From Tagaea sp. CACIAM 22H2 (GTDB taxonomy: Bacteria; Pseudomonadota; Alphaproteobacteria; CACIAM-22H2), in assembly GCA_014444615.1 (NCBI GenBank), contig PVXE01000005.1, positions 1 through 64,000 on the forward strand: a DNA stretch of 64,000 nt, written 5' to 3'. Below, one piece after another: positions 56,907 to 64,000 of this stretch. Numbering within the stretch: the stretch's first letter is position 1; every line of letters begins with the position of its first letter. A program made the position numbers and the translations under genes. Under the pieces are notes generated by a model. It was not told where the DNA came from. It worked only from the letters and a program-made list of their open reading frames with translations, and did no database searches.

Positions 56907-57880
56907 GCGAGCGGCGCGCCGTGCTGGAGGTCAAAGACCTCGCCAAACATTTCGACGTGACGCGCGGATTGCTGCGTCGCGTCGTCGCGAAGATCCGCGC
57001 CGTCGATGGCGTGTCGTTCGACATCGCCGCCGGCGAGACGTTGTGTTTGGTCGGCGAGTCCGGCTGCGGCAAGTCGACCGTCGCCAAGCTGATCCTGCGA
57101 TTGATCGAACCGACGAGCGGCCATGTGGCGCTCGACGGCGTCGACGTGACGCAACTCGACGAAGCGGGCATGCGCGCGCATCGTCGCCACGTCCAGATGG
57201 TTTTCCAGGACCCTTACGCGTCGCTCAATCCGCGTTTGCGCGCCGGCACCATCGTGACGGAGCCGATCGAGAACTACGAGACCATGTCCGCCGCCGACCG
57301 CGATGAACGCGCGGTCAAGCTGCTGACGCGCGTGGGCTTGCGCGCGGATTCCCGTAACCGCTTCCCGTTCGAGTTCTCCGGCGGGCAGCGCCAACGTTTG
57401 GGCATCGCGCGTGCGCTCGCCCTCAATCCCGGCTTGATTGTCGCCGACGAGCCGGTCTCGGCGCTCGACGTATCGGTGCAAGCCCAAGTTTTGAACCTGC
57501 TGATGGATCTGCAGGAGGAATACGGCCTCGCCTATCTGTTCGTCTCGCACGATCTGGGTGTGGTCGAGCATATCGGCCATCGCATCGCGGTCATGTATCT
57601 CGGCCGGATCGTCGAACTCGCGCGGCGCGAAGATATCTTCGCCGACCCGCAACACCCCTATTCCGAGGCCTTGATCGCAGCAGCCCCGATCCCCGACCCG
57701 CGCGCCAATCGTGAAGTGCGGCTGCTCGAAGGCGAAGTCCCAAGCCCGATGAATCCGCCGTCGGGCTGCCATTTCCATACGCGCTGCCCCTACGCGGTCG
57801 CGCGTTGCCGCGACGAATCGCCCGCCTTGCGCGAAATCGCGCCGGGCCGTTTCGTCGCCTGCCATCTGCGGGGCAATTGA
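56903..57880 (+). CDS. Dpp/Opp-type ABC transporter ATPase (F-type)
   Basis: ABC ATPase of 325 aa. Walker [11 protein letters not shown]-loop [13 protein letters not shown], signature FSGGQRQR, Walker [13 protein letters not shown], and a C-terminal domain with [17 protein letters not shown]. Starts within the D-type stop (ATGA), and its own stop shares a base with the next gene's ATG. The PLP enzyme that follows is therefore translationally coupled to the importer. Confidence 0.94.
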   Translation: MSERRAVLEVKDLAKHFDVTRGLLRRVVAKIRAVDGVSFDIAAGETLCLVGESGCGKSTVAKLILRLIEPTSGHVALDGVDVTQLDEAGMRAHRRHVQMVFQDPYASLNPRLRAGTIVTEPIENYETMSAADRDERAVKLLTRVGLRADSRNRFPFEFSGGQRQRLGIARALALNPGLIVADEPVSALDVSVQAQVLNLLMDLQEEYGLAYLFVSHDLGVVEHIGHRIAVMYLGRIVELARREDIFADPQHPYSEALIAAAPIPDPRANREVRLLEGEVPSPMNPPSGCHFHTRCPYAVARCRDESPALREIAPGRFVACHLRGN

Positions 57881-59040
57881 TGACCGGTATCTACGCCCGG
57901 CTCGGCGTCAAGCGAAGGATCAACGCCGCCGGCACGCTCACGCGCCTGGGCGGCAGCTTGATGTCCGACGCCGTTCTCGACGCGATGCGCGACGCCGCGC
58001 AAGGCTCGGTCGATATCGGCGAGTTGCAGTCGGCGGCGGGCCGCGCGATCGCGCGCGCGACGGGGGCGGAAGCTGGACTCGTCACCTCCGGTGCCGCCGC
58101 CGCATTGACGCTGGCGGCGGCGTCTTGCATCGCGGGTTTCGAGGTCGCCAAGATGGCACGTCTGCCCGATACGCGCGGCATGCCCAACGAAATCCTGATC
58201 CCGCGCACGCATCGGAATGCCTATGACCACGCGCTGCGTGCGGCGGGCGCCGTGCTCGTCGATATCGGCCATAACGATCGCGGGACGGGTGCCGGCATTC
58301 GCGGGCTGGAAGCGTGGGAGATCGACGCCGCGATAACGCCCGCCACCGTCGCCTTCGCTTTTACCGCCAATCCGGAAACGATTCCCGCCCTGCCCGGTAT
58401 CGCCGATGCTTGCCGCCGACGCGGCCTCAAACTTATCGTCGATGCGGCGGCGCAATTGCCACCGGCCTCGAATTTGCGCGCCTTCGTCGCGGCGGGCGCC
58501 GATCTGGTCGTGTTTTCCGGCGGCAAGGCGATCGGCGGCCCGCAAGCCAGCGGGATCCTCGCGGGCAAACGCGACTTGATCGCCTCCGCCCTACTCCAGC
58601 AGCTCGATATGGATGTCGATCCCGCGCGCTGGGCAGCACCGGAGATCGTCGATCGCGCGCGCGTCCCCGTTCCCCCGCATCACGGCATCGGGCGCGCGTT
58701 CAAGGTCGGCAAGGAGGAGATCGTCGGGCTGATCGTGGCGCTCGAGAATTTCGCCGCGCGCGACGACGCGGCCCATGCCGCCGGATTGCGCGCGCGGCTC
58801 GAAGCGATCGCCGCTTCGCTGCCCAAGGGCCGGACACGAATCACCGGAAGTCGAATTCCGTTGTTGGAGATCGACGCGGGCGACGGGCCCGCCGCCGCCG
58901 CGAAACTCCAAGCGGGCAACCCGCCGGTCCATATCGGCGAGCGCGATCTGGCAAAGGGCGTTCTGCTCGTCGACCTTCAAACGGTCCGCGCCGAGGACGA
59001 CGCCGCGCTCGCCGCCGCCCTCGCGCGCGTCGTCACATAA
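57880..59040 (+). CDS. SelA-like PLP-dependent enzyme (DgaE-type lyase/transferase family)
   Basis: 386 aa of the fold-type I PLP group that includes SelA and D-glucosaminate-6-phosphate ammonia lyase. NAAGTLTRLGGS at the N-terminus and LVTSGAAAALTLAAASCIAG are family landmarks. Asp188 in LIVDAAAQLPP contacts the cofactor ring, and Lys216 in FSGGKAIGGPQ is the PLP lysine. The short size and lack of selB-type neighbours argue against selenocysteine synthesis. It is coupled to the importer ATPase gene and converges on an amidohydrolase gene. Relatives are often paired with such amidohydrolases (for example the EF0837/EF0838 pair, from memory). Probably an ammonia lyase or aminotransferase for an imported amino compound. 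Confidence 0.84.
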   Translation: MTGIYARLGVKRRINAAGTLTRLGGSLMSDAVLDAMRDAAQGSVDIGELQSAAGRAIARATGAEAGLVTSGAAAALTLAAASCIAGFEVAKMARLPDTRGMPNEILIPRTHRNAYDHALRAAGAVLVDIGHNDRGTGAGIRGLEAWEIDAAITPATVAFAFTANPETIPALPGIADACRRRGLKLIVDAAAQLPPASNLRAFVAAGADLVVFSGGKAIGGPQASGILAGKRDLIASALLQQLDMDVDPARWAAPEIVDRARVPVPPHHGIGRAFKVGKEEIVGLIVALENFAARDDAAHAAGLRARLEAIAASLPKGRTRITGSRIPLLEIDAGDGPAAAAKLQAGNPPVHIGERDLAKGVLLVDLQTVRAEDDAALAAALARVVT

Positions 59041-59043
59041 GCG

Positions 59044-60177
59044 TCAGTCGCGCCACCAGCGCCCGCCCAGCACGATCCCCTTGCAGCGCAGATGTTCGCT
59101 GCCTTCGCGAATCTCGCCGAGCACATCGGGAAAGGCGAATTTTCCCTTCTCGATATCCAGCACCGTCGCATCGCCCAGCGTGCCCGGCGCCAACGTGCCG
59201 CGATCGGTCTTGCGCACCGCGCGCGCGGGATTGATCGTCGAGGCGCGGATCACCTCGACCAGCGGCATGCCGATCGCGAGGAATTTCGACATGGTCACGA
59301 GCTGGTCGAAAGCCGGACCGTTTTCCGACAGCACATGCACGTCCGAGGAAATCACGTCCGGCGAGAAACCTTGGCGCATCATCGCGACGGCGGTTTCGTA
59401 GCCGAACGAGCCGCCGCCATGACCGATATCGAAAATGACGCCGCGCTCGCGCGCCGCGCGCACGTCGTCCTGCACGCGGCCGTCGCCGGTGATCGGCGCG
59501 TTCGGGAACGGGCGAAAGCAGTGGGTCAAGATGTCGCCCTTACGCAAACGCGGCATCACGTCGCTGCGATAGGGCGGCGGATGATCGAGATGCGCCATCA
59601 CCGGCACGCCGAGATGGTCGGCGACCTCCAGCCCCATATCGAGCGGCGCCAAGCCGGATTCGCCCGACGCCGATTTGCCCACGCGCACCTTGATGCCGAC
59701 GATCAGGTCCAAATTCTCGCGTCCCACATCGCGGCAGGCGCGCGGATGCAACAGGCGCAAATCCTCGCATTCGCCGACCATCACGTGATGGCTGAAGGCG
59801 AAAATGCCGGGATAGGAAATATTCATGAACGGCAAAATGCGCACGTCCGCGCGCCGGATAATATGCTCGCGGAATCCCGGCAGATTGCCGGGGCCGGCGG
59901 TGCCCGCGTCGATCAGCGTCGTGCAGCCCGCGCGGCGCGCGTAGGAATCCGGATCGACGCCGATCGATGTGCCGCCCCAATACACATGCGTGTGCAAGTC
60001 GATCAAACCGGGCGTGACGATCTTGCCCGAGACGTCGCGCGTGTCCGTCGCCGGTCCCAAATTCGATCCGACCGCCGCGACGCGCCCATCCTTGAACGCG
60101 ACGTCGCGCACCGCATCGATCCCTTGCGCCGGATCGATGACTCGCCCGCCTTTAAGCACCAAATCGAACATCGTCAT
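59044..60177 (-). CDS. Amidohydrolase/deacetylase family metallohydrolase (Atu3266/EF0837-like)
   Basis: 377 aa TIM-barrel hydrolase. His62 and His64 in LIDLHTHVY, a Lys in DLIVGIKVRVGK (probably the carbamylated metal bridge), His in PVMAHLDHPP and ILTHCF, and Asp in ISSDVHVL form the metal site. The DLVLKGGRVIDPAQGIDAVRDVAF start and CTTLIDAGTAGPGNLPGFREH match the subgroup annotated as dihydroorotase- or adenine-deaminase-like, in which Atu3266 hydrolyses acetyl-(R)-mandelate. It converges on the SelA-like gene with only 3 bp between stops. Natural substrate unknown. Confidence 0.85.
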   Translation of the reverse strand: MTMFDLVLKGGRVIDPAQGIDAVRDVAFKDGRVAAVGSNLGPATDTRDVSGKIVTPGLIDLHTHVYWGGTSIGVDPDSYARRAGCTTLIDAGTAGPGNLPGFREHIIRRADVRILPFMNISYPGIFAFSHHVMVGECEDLRLLHPRACRDVGRENLDLIVGIKVRVGKSASGESGLAPLDMGLEVADHLGVPVMAHLDHPPPYRSDVMPRLRKGDILTHCFRPFPNAPITGDGRVQDDVRAARERGVIFDIGHGGGSFGYETAVAMMRQGFSPDVISSDVHVLSENGPAFDQLVTMSKFLAIGMPLVEVIRASTINPARAVRKTDRGTLAPGTLGDATVLDIEKGKFAFPDVLGEIREGSEHLRCKGIVLGGRWWRD

Positions 60178-60352
60178 TCCCCCGATTGCCGCCTTGCTTG
60201 ATCTCTTTTTTCTCGCGCGAGGCTAGCGCATCATCGACGACTGTTCGAGCGCTATGCGTCGTGCCGCACGGGCCGTGGCGGCCCGTTACCCACGCGACCC
60301 ACGGCATCGATGTTTTGCCGATGGTCATATCTTCGGGCGGGCGCCAACTCGG
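60178..60352. other. Intergenic region between amidohydrolase start and ATPase stop
   Basis: 175 bp with no gene. It must hold the amidohydrolase promoter (minus). A 7-bp hairpin ACGGGCC/GGCCCGT (60268-60286) lies downstream of the ATPase gene on the same strand and may help end that transcript, but it lacks a U-tract. Confidence 0.45.
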
Positions 60353-61300
60353 CTACCGCAGCGCGTGATGGCAGGCGGCGGCGACGCCGTCGGATGCGGA
60401 TTCCATTTTCGGCGCCGTTTGCGCGCAAGCATCGCTCATGCGCGGGCAGCGTCGATGGAAACGGCAGCCCGGCGGCGGATCGGCGGGATCGGGGATCTCG
60501 CCTTGCAGAACGATGCGCGGCTGGACCGGCGCCGTCGATCCCGGCGGACGCGGAATGGCCGAGAGCAGCGCCTGCGTATAAGGGTGGCGCGGTGCGGCGA
60601 AAATCCGCTCCGTCGCGCCGATCTCGACGATCCGGCCGAGATACATCACCGCCACGCGATCGCAGACATGTCGCACGACCGACAAATCGTGGCTGACGAA
60701 CAGCATCGACAGGCCGAGCCGCGCGCGCAGATCGACGATCAGATTGATGATCTGCGACTGGATCGAAACGTCGAGCGCCGAGACCGGCTCGTCCGCCACG
60801 ATCAGCTTGGGCGACAGCGCCAGCGCGCGCGCGATGGCGATGCGCTGGCGCTGTCCGCCGGAAAACTCATGCGGGAATCGCGTCGCCGCCTCCGCCCCCA
60901 GCCCGACGAGGTCGAGCAATTCGCCGACGCGCGCGCGCGCGCCGCCGATCCCGTGCACCGCCAGCGGTTCGCCGACGATCGTACCGATCTTGTGGCGCGG
61001 ATTGAGCGAGCCGAATGGATCTTGAAAGATCATCTGCATGCCGCGCCGGAACGGCTTCAACGCACGCGGGCCCAGCTTGGCGATATCGGTGCCTTCGAAA
61101 CGGATCGAACCCGCATCCGGCGCCAGCAAGCGCATCGCGGTGCGGCCGAGTGTGGTCTTGCCGCAACCGGACTCGCCGACGATGCCGAGCACCTCGCCCG
61201 TGGCGAGCGTGAAGGACACGCCGTCGACCGCCTGCACGCGCCGCCCGCGCCGGTCGAGATAGGTCTTCACCAGACCGTCGACTTCCAGAAGCGTGCTCAT
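60353..61300 (-). CDS. Dpp/Opp-type ABC transporter ATPase (F-type)
   Basis: ABC ATPase of 315 aa. Walker A GESGCGKTT, Q-loop MIFQDPFGSLNPR, signature FSGGQRQR, Walker [13 protein letters not shown], and a C-terminal domain with PPGCRFHRRCPRMSDAC. The start ATG at 61300 overlaps the D-type stop by 4 bp. No permease genes accompany it on this strand; they are expected after the binding-protein gene that leaves the window at 64000. Confidence 0.93.
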   Translation of the reverse strand: MSTLLEVDGLVKTYLDRRGRRVQAVDGVSFTLATGEVLGIVGESGCGKTTLGRTAMRLLAPDAGSIRFEGTDIAKLGPRALKPFRRGMQMIFQDPFGSLNPRHKIGTIVGEPLAVHGIGGARARVGELLDLVGLGAEAATRFPHEFSGGQRQRIAIARALALSPKLIVADEPVSALDVSIQSQIINLIVDLRARLGLSMLFVSHDLSVVRHVCDRVAVMYLGRIVEIGATERIFAAPRHPYTQALLSAIPRPPGSTAPVQPRIVLQGEIPDPADPPPGCRFHRRCPRMSDACAQTAPKMESASDGVAAACHHALR

Positions 61301-62253
61301 GCGGCCGGGTTCCAGCACGCCGCGCCATGTTCGCCCGCGCGCTCGAATGCCGGCCGATCGCCGGCGCATCGTTCGAGAGGTGCGGCACAGCGTTCGGCGA
61401 AGGCGCAGCCCGGCGCGCGCCGCCCCGGGGCGGGCACGTTGCCGGGGATCGCGGGCAAACGCTTTCCTGGCGGGTTTGCGGCGGGGATCGTTTCGAGCAG
61501 CGCCTTGGTGTAGCGATGGCGCGGCCGCCCGAACACATCTTCCGTCGGTCCGTGTTCGACGATCCGGCCCGCATACATCACCGCGACGCGCGCGCATGTC
61601 TCGCCCACCACGCCGAGATCGTGGGTGATGAGCAGACAGGCAAGGCCCAGTTCTTTACGCAGACGCTCGATCAAGGCGAGGATCTGCGCCTGCACGGTCA
61701 CGTCGAGGGCGGTCGTCGGCTCGTCGGCGATCAGCAGTTTCGGTTCGCACGCCAGCGCCATCGCGATCATCGCGCGCTGGCGCTGCCCGCCCGACAATTG
61801 ATGCGGATAGCGCTCGAGCTGCGCGCGCGCGGCAGGAATGCCGACAAGATCGAGAAGTTCGGCCGCGCGCGACGCCGCCGCACGCGCGTTCATCGAACGA
61901 TGGATCGTCAGCGTCTCCCCGATCTGATCGCCGATGGTGAACACGGGGTTGAGCGAGGTCATCGGCTCTTGGAAGATCATCGCGATCTCCCCGCCGCGCA
62001 CGCCGCGGATTTCATCCTCGGAAAGTTTCAGCAGATCGCGCCCGCCGAATTCGATCCGCCCGCCGGTGATCGTCAGCGGCGGCGACGCAATCAGGCGCAG
62101 GATCGATAAGGCGGTGACGCTTTTGCCGCAGCCGGACTCGCCGACCAAACCGAACGCCTCGCCCGGCATGATCTCGAACGACAAGTCTTCGACGAGCTTC
62201 ACGCTGCCAAGCGCGATCGTCAGCCCTTCGACCCGCAGAACCGGATCGGTCAT
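61297..62253 (-). CDS. Dpp/Opp-type ABC transporter ATPase (D-type)
   Basis: ABC ATPase of 318 aa. Walker [11 protein letters not shown]-loop [12 protein letters not shown], signature LSGGQRQR, Walker [13 protein letters not shown], and a C-terminal domain with [17 protein letters not shown]. Its ATG overlaps the end of anmK by 4 bp, tying a murein-recycling kinase to an importer ATPase pair. Partner of the F-type ATPase encoded next. Confidence 0.93.
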   Translation of the reverse strand: MTDPVLRVEGLTIALGSVKLVEDLSFEIMPGEAFGLVGESGCGKSVTALSILRLIASPPLTITGGRIEFGGRDLLKLSEDEIRGVRGGEIAMIFQEPMTSLNPVFTIGDQIGETLTIHRSMNARAAASRAAELLDLVGIPAARAQLERYPHQLSGGQRQRAMIAMALACEPKLLIADEPTTALDVTVQAQILALIERLRKELGLACLLITHDLGVVGETCARVAVMYAGRIVEHGPTEDVFGRPRHRYTKALLETIPAANPPGKRLPAIPGNVPAPGRRAPGCAFAERCAAPLERCAGDRPAFERAGEHGAACWNPAA

Positions 62254-63347
62254 GCGGCTTTGGCGAGCGATCCGCCGGTCATCGGATGCGGCACGCCCGT
62301 CGTCGTGGGCAGGCTCAGTGACAAGCCGCGCAGCGAGCGCACGGCAAGGAAGCCGAACAATTCGGCTTCGAGATAATCGCCGTTCCAGCCGACCGCTTCG
62401 ACCGGTTCGACCGGCACACCCAAGCGATGCTGGAGCCCGTCCATGAAGAAGCGGTTGAGGCGCCCGCCCCCGGTCACCAGCCAGCGCGACGGCTTGGCGG
62501 GCACATGATCGATCGCGGCGGCGGTCGCTTCGACCGTGAACGCGGCGAGCGTCGCCGCCCCGTCGGCATCGCCCAGGAAATCGACGATCTTCGCGCGTGC
62601 GTGGAAATCGTTGCGATCGAGCGATTTGGGCGGCTTCGCCGCAAAGAACGGGTTGGACATCAGTTCCGCCAGCACGCGCGTATCGACCTTGCCGGACGCG
62701 GCGAGCTTCCCGCCCTCGTCGAACGGCATGTTGCGCCGGCGGCGGACGAAGTCGTCGAGCAGCGCCGAGGCGGGGCCGGTATCGAATGCGATCGTCGCGT
62801 CGCGGTCAATATAGGTGACGTTGCCCACGCCGCCGAGATTGAGGACCATCAGCGGCTTGGCGAGCGGCTCGGCCAAGGCACGATGATAAAGGGGTGCAAA
62901 AGGCGCCCCCTCGCCGCCTGCCGCCACATCGGCATGGCGGAAGCGCGTGATGACGTCACGGCCCAAGGCCTTGGCGGCGCGCGCACCATCGGCCAGCTGG
63001 CGGGTGAAGCGCTTCTCCGGCCGATGCCAGACCGTTTGCCCGTGCATGCCGACGATATCGACGGTCGCGAGATCGACATTGTTTTCGGCCGCGAAACGCT
63101 TGATCGCCGCGACATGCGCGTCGGTCGTGCGCGCCTCAAGCTCGGTCAGCGGATCGGTTTCCGCGCGCGCCGGATCGGCGAGAAATTCCAGCAATTCCGC
63201 GCGTAGTTCCGCCGGATAGGGATAGGAACCGCCCTTGCCGCTGCGTTCCACGCGCGTCCCGTCGCTGCGCAGAAGCGCCACATCGATCCCGTCCATCGAC
63301 GTGCCGCTGATCGCCCCGATCGCGGTTAGGAACTCGCCTGCCGGCAT
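62250..63347 (-). CDS. anmK: Anhydro-N-acetylmuramic acid kinase
   Basis: Phosphorylates and opens 1,6-anhydro-N-acetylmuramate to N-acetylmuramate 6-phosphate in cell-wall recycling; 365 aa (E. coli AnmK is about 369). [17 protein letters not shown] near residues 9-25 is the nucleotide/substrate motif with the conserved Asp. [34 protein letters not shown] and [15 protein letters not shown] are further family hallmarks. The start is MPAGEFL at 63347; the frame is open to 63419 but that stretch lies in the promoter region. It heads a minus-strand unit with the two importer ATPases. Confidence 0.95.
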   Translation of the reverse strand: MPAGEFLTAIGAISGTSMDGIDVALLRSDGTRVERSGKGGSYPYPAELRAELLEFLADPARAETDPLTELEARTTDAHVAAIKRFAAENNVDLATVDIVGMHGQTVWHRPEKRFTRQLADGARAAKALGRDVITRFRHADVAAGGEGAPFAPLYHRALAEPLAKPLMVLNLGGVGNVTYIDRDATIAFDTGPASALLDDFVRRRRNMPFDEGGKLAASGKVDTRVLAELMSNPFFAAKPPKSLDRNDFHARAKIVDFLGDADGAATLAAFTVEATAAAIDHVPAKPSRWLVTGGGRLNRFFMDGLQHRLGVPVEPVEAVGWNGDYLEAELFGFLAVRSLRGLSLSLPTTTGVPHPMTGGSLAKAA

Positions 63348-63458
63348 ACGATCCCCCTGCAAAGTGGATTGCAATTGGTATTGTAGAGGACTATACATCC
63401 GGATACTCACCTTATGCAATCGGCACGCGGAAACCCGCGGCCACGACGGGGGGCATCA
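63348..63458. promoter_or_regulatory. Divergent promoter region anmK / binding protein
   Basis: 111 bp, AT-richer than the flanking genes. GATTGCA at 63367-63373 and TGCAATC at 63415-63421 form an inverted pair 41 bp apart; the first overlaps the palindrome ATTGCAAT. They could bind a regulator that controls both directions. GGGGGG just before the ATG at 63459 is the ribosome binding site. Confidence 0.45.
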
Positions 63459-64000
63459 ATGCGCAAGAACTGGTTTAGCGCGCTCGCTTTGGCGGGGGCG
63501 ATGGCGTTCGCGAACGGCGCGTCCGCGCAGACGATCGAATTGGCGGTCGACGGCTCGCCCGCGGGTCTCGATCCGCATATCGTCACCGCGTTCAACTCGG
63601 TGCAGATCGTCAGCGGCACGATCTACGAATCGCTGACCATGATCGACAAGGATCTGCGCACGGTGCCGGGCCTCGCCGAATCCTGGCAGATCTCGCCGGA
63701 CAATCTGACCTACACGTTCCGCCTGCGCGGCGGCGTGACCTTCCACGACGGCAAGCCGGCCGAGGCCGCCGACGTGGTCGCGAGCCTCAAGCGCGTGATG
63801 TCGTCGGCGATCGCCTCGCCGCTCGCCTCGCGCCTCGCCTCGGTCGCCGACGCGACGGCGCCGGACGCGCGCACGGTGGTGGTGACGCTGAAGGAACCGA
63901 CCGCGCCGTTGCTGACGGCACTCGCCTCCATCGCCGTCGTGCCGCGCGGCTTCGAAGCCGACAAGGACGGCTTGCAACGCGCCCCGATGGGTACGGGTCC
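63459..64000 (+). CDS. Family-5 solute-binding protein, partial
   Basis: N-terminal 180 residues of a periplasmic binding protein; the rest lies beyond the window. A Sec signal peptide spans about residues 1-23 (SALALAGAMAFANGASA, cleaved before QTIELA). The usual family landmarks follow: DGSPAGLDPHIVTAFNS, VPGLAESW, FRLRGGVTFHDGKPAEAADV. It is divergent from anmK and the importer ATPases. The permeases are probably encoded after it. The AnmK link suggests that the ligand is a murein peptide or anhydro-muropeptide, which is inference. Confidence 0.9.
   Translation, partial: MRKNWFSALALAGAMAFANGASAQTIELAVDGSPAGLDPHIVTAFNSVQIVSGTIYESLTMIDKDLRTVPGLAESWQISPDNLTYTFRLRGGVTFHDGKPAEAADVVASLKRVMSSAIASPLASRLASVADATAPDARTVVVTLKEPTAPLLTALASIAVVPRGFEADKDGLQRAPMGTG

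Noticed and set aside
57880..59040. Selenocysteine synthase (selA)
   Set aside because: Shorter than SelA, with no selB, selD or tRNA-Sec nearby; fits the SelA-like DgaE group better.

Overview
The window is GC-rich, densely packed bacterial DNA with almost no intergenic space, many ATGA stop/start overlaps and no tRNA, rRNA, insertion sequence, phage gene or CRISPR array that I can see. The gene content (Entner-Doudoroff dehydratase, non-phosphorylative L-arabinose enzymes, many Dpp/Opp-type ABC importers with catabolic enzymes) suggests a soil or plant-associated alphaproteobacterium, perhaps Rhodospirillales or Rhizobiales. That placement is inference, not phylogeny.

Layout. (1) 1-4496, minus: a peptide-type importer (binding protein, two permeases, one ATPase cut by the window edge) whose binding-protein gene carries a one-base frameshift; an intact paralogue of that binding protein lies head to head at 4785-6401. 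(2) 6470-16912: two divergent transcription units around a MarR regulator and a perfect palindrome. The leftward unit is marR, binding protein, isoaspartyl peptidase/asparaginase, ketopantoate-reductase-like protein, SDR. The rightward unit is creatininase-family hydrolase, permeases, two ATPases, and a cyclic-imide-hydrolase/HpPgdA-like deacetylase. (3) 16927-31125: a minus-strand pentose operon with an Opp-type importer, GH51 arabinofuranosidase, ArsR-type regulator, L-arabonate dehydratase, phosphogluconate dehydratase and transaldolase, and a divergent 2-keto-3-deoxy-L-arabonate dehydratase. (4) 31129-38252: another complete importer plus a VOC protein, divergent from a LacI regulator that lacks a canonical start codon.

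(5) 38367-52297: an amino-acid-type importer with a permease-ATPase fusion and an embedded dehydrogenase, then an FAD oxidoreductase, Asp/Glu/hydantoin-type racemase, M14-like hydrolase, GntR regulator, DapA-family lyase, hydantoinase/dihydropyrimidinase, cupin, DoeB-like deacylase and M81 peptidase. This reads as a catabolic island for a cyclic or N-acylated amino-acid derivative. (6) 52441-60177: a fifth importer, a SelA-like PLP enzyme and an amidohydrolase. (7) 60353-64000: two importer ATPases and anhydro-N-acetylmuramate kinase, divergent from a further binding protein cut by the window end, suggesting import of murein fragments.

Working together: each importer sits beside a small set of cytoplasmic hydrolases, lyases or oxidoreductases and usually one regulator, so the window is a row of separate scavenging modules. 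A recurring feature is a GC-rich hairpin directly after every complete family-5 binding-protein gene.
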